The translations under genes were made by a program, and so were the position numbers. From the NCBI GenBank assembly GCA_031264825.1, contig JAISDL010000212.1, forward strand, positions 1 through 6,963: 6,963 nucleotides of DNA. The letters are read 5' to 3'. The notes under the pieces were generated by a model. The model saw nothing but the letters and a program-made list of their open reading frames with translations. It was not told the DNA's origin and searched no databases. Below are positions 5,967 to 6,963 of this stretch, in pieces (the stretch's first letter is position 1; each line of letters opens with the position of its first letter). Source of the stretch: Accumulibacter sp. Lineage in GTDB: Bacteria; Pseudomonadota; Gammaproteobacteria; Burkholderiales; Rhodocyclaceae.

Positions 5967-6084
5967 GTATCAGGAATCAGATGTCAGGAATCAGATCGGT
6001 TAGCGGCGGCTCCGCCGCCGGGGAAAAGCAACAAAACACCGATCGGTTTTCATCTGATCCCTGATCCCTGATCCCTGATACCTG
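5964..6084. repeat. 121-bp inverted repeat built from 7-bp units
   Basis: The 33-base arms at 5964-5996 and 6052-6084 are reverse complements at 28 of 33 positions. Each arm is four heptamers plus CAG/CTG. The left arm reads CAGGTAT, CAGGAAT, CAGATGT, CAGGAAT. The right arm (6054-6084) reads CTGATCC three times, then CTGATAC, then CTG. Between them ATCGGT (5995-6000) pairs with ACCGAT (6038-6043), and CGGCGGC (6004-6010) with GCCGCCG (6014-6020) form an inner hairpin. The whole can fold into one long hairpin or cruciform. No target-site duplication or protein is evident. It may be a REP/MITE-like intergenic element or a heptamer short tandem repeat that was inverted and diverged. Copies elsewhere in the genome cannot be checked here. 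Confidence 0.75.
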
Positions 6085-6087
6085 TAC

Positions 6088-6116
6088 TTGACAATCCCCG
6101 AAAGCGCCGGTAATCT
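6088..6116 (+). promoter_or_regulatory. trp operon promoter
   Basis: A perfect TTGACA (-35) at 6088-6093 is followed after 17 bp by TAATCT (6111-6116), a 3-of-6 match to the -10 box. The predicted start is about A6123. It directly precedes the trpL reading frame. The -35 box begins 3 bp after the heptamer inverted repeat ends. No full TrpR operator is seen: GTACTTG at 6084-6090 resembles one half-site but has no mate. Confidence 0.68.
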
Positions 6117-6125
6117 GCCGCGACC

Positions 6126-6206
6126 ATGCCGAACAAGACAATTTTTTCGATGAACTGGTGGTGGCGCCCCTTTTCCACAAGGCGGGCGCCTTGCGTGCAT
6201 GGTTAA
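6126..6206 (+). CDS. trpL: trp operon leader peptide (Trp-Trp-Trp)
   Basis: A 26-codon frame from ATG 6126 (MPNKTIFS...) runs to TAA 6204-6206. An internal ATG at 6150 would give the 18-residue peptide MNWWWRPFSTRRAPCVHG. Three consecutive TGG codons at 6156-6164 sense charged tRNA-Trp. Neither ATG has a clear Shine-Dalgarno. With transcription starting near 6123, ATG 6126 would be essentially leaderless, as known for the Sinorhizobium trpL, whose peptide also has a WWW run after a similar short N-terminus. I therefore prefer 6126 but consider 6150 possible. The peptide's job is ribosome positioning. Any function of the peptide or released leader RNA in trans is speculation. Confidence 0.82.
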   Translation: MPNKTIFSMNWWWRPFSTRRAPCVHG

Positions 6207-6256
6207 ATCCGACTAACCGAACGAATTCCGAAAGCCCGCCGATGCGCGGGCTTTTT
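6163..6256 (+). promoter_or_regulatory. trp attenuator (transcription attenuation, mutually exclusive hairpins)
   Basis: Four segments are visible. Segments 1 and 2: GGCGCCC (6163-6169, beginning inside the third Trp codon) pairs with GGGCGCC (6184-6190). Segments 2 and 3: GGCGGGC (6181-6187) pairs perfectly with GCCCGCC (6234-6240), the antiterminator. Segments 3 and 4: the terminator stem at 6231-6254. A ribosome stalled on the Trp codons covers segment 1, frees 2 to pair with 3 and allows read-through into trpE. When Trp-tRNA is plentiful, 1:2 forms and 3:4 terminates. Segment 2 can also fold on itself (CAAGGC 6178-6183 with GCCTTG 6188-6193), a competing hairpin that would also disfavour 2:3. 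The pairings are read from sequence; the mechanism is that of the enteric trp operon. Confidence 0.88.
6231..6256 (+). terminator. Attenuator terminator of the trp operon
   Basis: AAAGCCCGC (6231-6239) pairs with GCGGGCTTT (6246-6254) as a 9-bp stem with the six-base loop CGATGC. The T-run is 6252-6256. This is a textbook intrinsic terminator located between the leader peptide stop and trpE, about 63 bases before the trpE ATG. Confidence 0.92.
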
Positions 6257-6318
6257 CATGGACGCTCTTTCCTGAAGCGACGCATCGGCGAATTTTCGAA
6301 AGAAAGGGCCGACCTTCC

Positions 6319-6963
6319 ATGAACACCGAAACTCCCGAAAGAGCCTGCGCGGTCAAGCGCGTCTTGCCGATTCTCCCCGAACCGCTCGCGTCCTTCTCCG
6401 CGCTGACGAAAAACGGAAAGACGCCGCATACGATTCTGATGGAATCAGCCGAGCCGTCGAGCCGCAAAACGCAGCGGAGCATGCTCGTCGTATCGAGCGC
6501 GCTTCTCGTCGTGTGTCGCGGCGCCCTCGTCGAAATCACCGCGTTGAACGACGAAGGCTCGGCGCTCTTGCCCTGCCTTTCGGAGCGTTTCAAGACCCGC
6601 CTCGTCGTCGAGGCGTTGAAGAAAGGCGCGCTGCGGCTGGAATTCCCTCTGCCGAGGGACGCGCGCGACCTTCCCGAAAGCGAACGCCTGAAAATCGATT
6701 CGACGCTGAGCGTCCTGCGCGGTCTGCTCGCCTTGCTGCGCGAGATGCTGCCGGATTTTCCCAAAGCGCTTTTCCTTTCCGGCGTCTTCGCTTACGACCT
6801 CGTCGACCAGTTCGAAGCCCTGCCCGAAGCCGAGGCCGGAAACGATTTCCCGGACTATCAGTTCATACTGGCCGACCGGATGGTCGTCATCGACCACATG
6901 GAGAAAACCGCTTACGCGCTCGCGTGTTCTTTCGGCGCGTCGAACGCCGCGACGCTGAACCGC
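6319..6963 (+). CDS. trpE: Anthranilate synthase component I, N-terminal part (3' end outside the window)
   Basis: 215 codons are visible of a family protein of about 520 residues. ATG 6319 is preceded by GAAAGGG (6302-6308), ten bases upstream. The visible part is the N-terminal regulatory domain. TILMESAEPSS (residues 38-48) corresponds to the LLES tryptophan-binding motif of enterobacterial TrpE, with Ser43 at the feedback-sensitive serine. FLSGVFAYDLVDQFEALP (about 152-169) and ADRMVVIDHMEKT align closely with E. coli TrpE (FSGLFSYDLVAGFEDLP, LMVIDH). The chorismate-binding catalytic domain lies beyond the window. The enzyme converts chorismate, with ammonia from the TrpG glutaminase, to anthranilate, the first step of tryptophan synthesis, and is feedback-inhibited by tryptophan. 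The upstream Trp-codon leader and attenuator independently support the assignment over PabB. Whether TrpG is fused at the C-terminus cannot be seen. Confidence 0.94.
   Translation, partial: MNTETPERACAVKRVLPILPEPLASFSALTKNGKTPHTILMESAEPSSRKTQRSMLVVSSALLVVCRGALVEITALNDEGSALLPCLSERFKTRLVVEALKKGALRLEFPLPRDARDLPESERLKIDSTLSVLRGLLALLREMLPDFPKALFLSGVFAYDLVDQFEALPEAEAGNDFPDYQFILADRMVVIDHMEKTAYALACSFGASNAATLNR

Noticed and set aside
5964..6084. CRISPR array or coding repeat
   Set aside because: Units are only 7 bp, contiguous without spacers, and arranged as two inverted arms; the minus-strand frame across them (5977-6180) has no ribosome site or family resemblance.
6084..6101. TrpR operator at the trp promoter
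   Set aside because: Only one half-site-like GTACTTG is present; the symmetric second half is missing.

Overview
The window comes from a GC-rich bacterial chromosome. Sampled 60-base lines run about 63-70% G+C in the central metabolic genes and mostly lower, about 48-58%, in the toxin-antitoxin stretch. The genus cannot be named from this sequence. The anthranilate synthase N-terminus resembles the enterobacterial TrpE type, and its ribosome-mediated attenuator is typical of Proteobacteria. The transcarboxylase-type genes suggest an organism that handles propionate or succinate through methylmalonyl-CoA, probably with an anaerobic or mixed fermentative metabolism (inference).

Layout, left to right. 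(1) 1-578, + strand: 3' part of a hot-dog-fold acyl-CoA hydratase of the mesaconyl-/itaconyl-CoA hydratase type. (2) 582-1703, - strand: a two-gene VbhA-like antitoxin / Fic AMP-transferase toxin cassette with its own promoter near 1738-1743. It converges on the hydratase with only 3 bp between the stop codons. (3) 1704-2150: intergenic leader region with a nested inverted repeat and a short direct repeat. (4) 2151-5934, + strand: a three-gene operon. It holds a PccB/MmdA/transcarboxylase-12S-type carboxyltransferase, a 66-residue small subunit with a good ribosome binding site, and a transcarboxylase-5S/OadA-type carboxyltransferase fused through an Ala/Pro-rich linker to a biotin carrier domain (EAMKMEN). 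(5) 5935-6087: a GC-rich hairpin, then a 121-bp inverted repeat whose two arms are arrays of 7-bp units. (6) 6088-6963, + strand: trp promoter, trpL leader peptide with three consecutive Trp codons, a complete attenuator with mutually exclusive 1:2, 2:3 and 3:4 pairings, and the first 215 codons of trpE, cut by the window end.

How the parts work together. The 12S-like and 5S-like proteins with the fused biotin carrier have the parts needed to move a carboxyl group between methylmalonyl-CoA and pyruvate, giving propionyl-CoA and oxaloacetate without ATP. No biotin carboxylase or membrane decarboxylase pump gene lies in the window, which favours transcarboxylase over an ATP-dependent carboxylase or Na+ pump, although those subunits could be elsewhere. 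The upstream hydratase would feed C5 dicarboxyl-CoA intermediates toward pyruvate and acetyl-CoA, a loose metabolic link. The Fic cassette looks like an acquired accessory unit. The trp region is independent of the rest. Its most notable points are a leader peptide that may be translated from a near-leaderless mRNA and a heptamer-repeat cruciform ending 3 bp before the -35 box.
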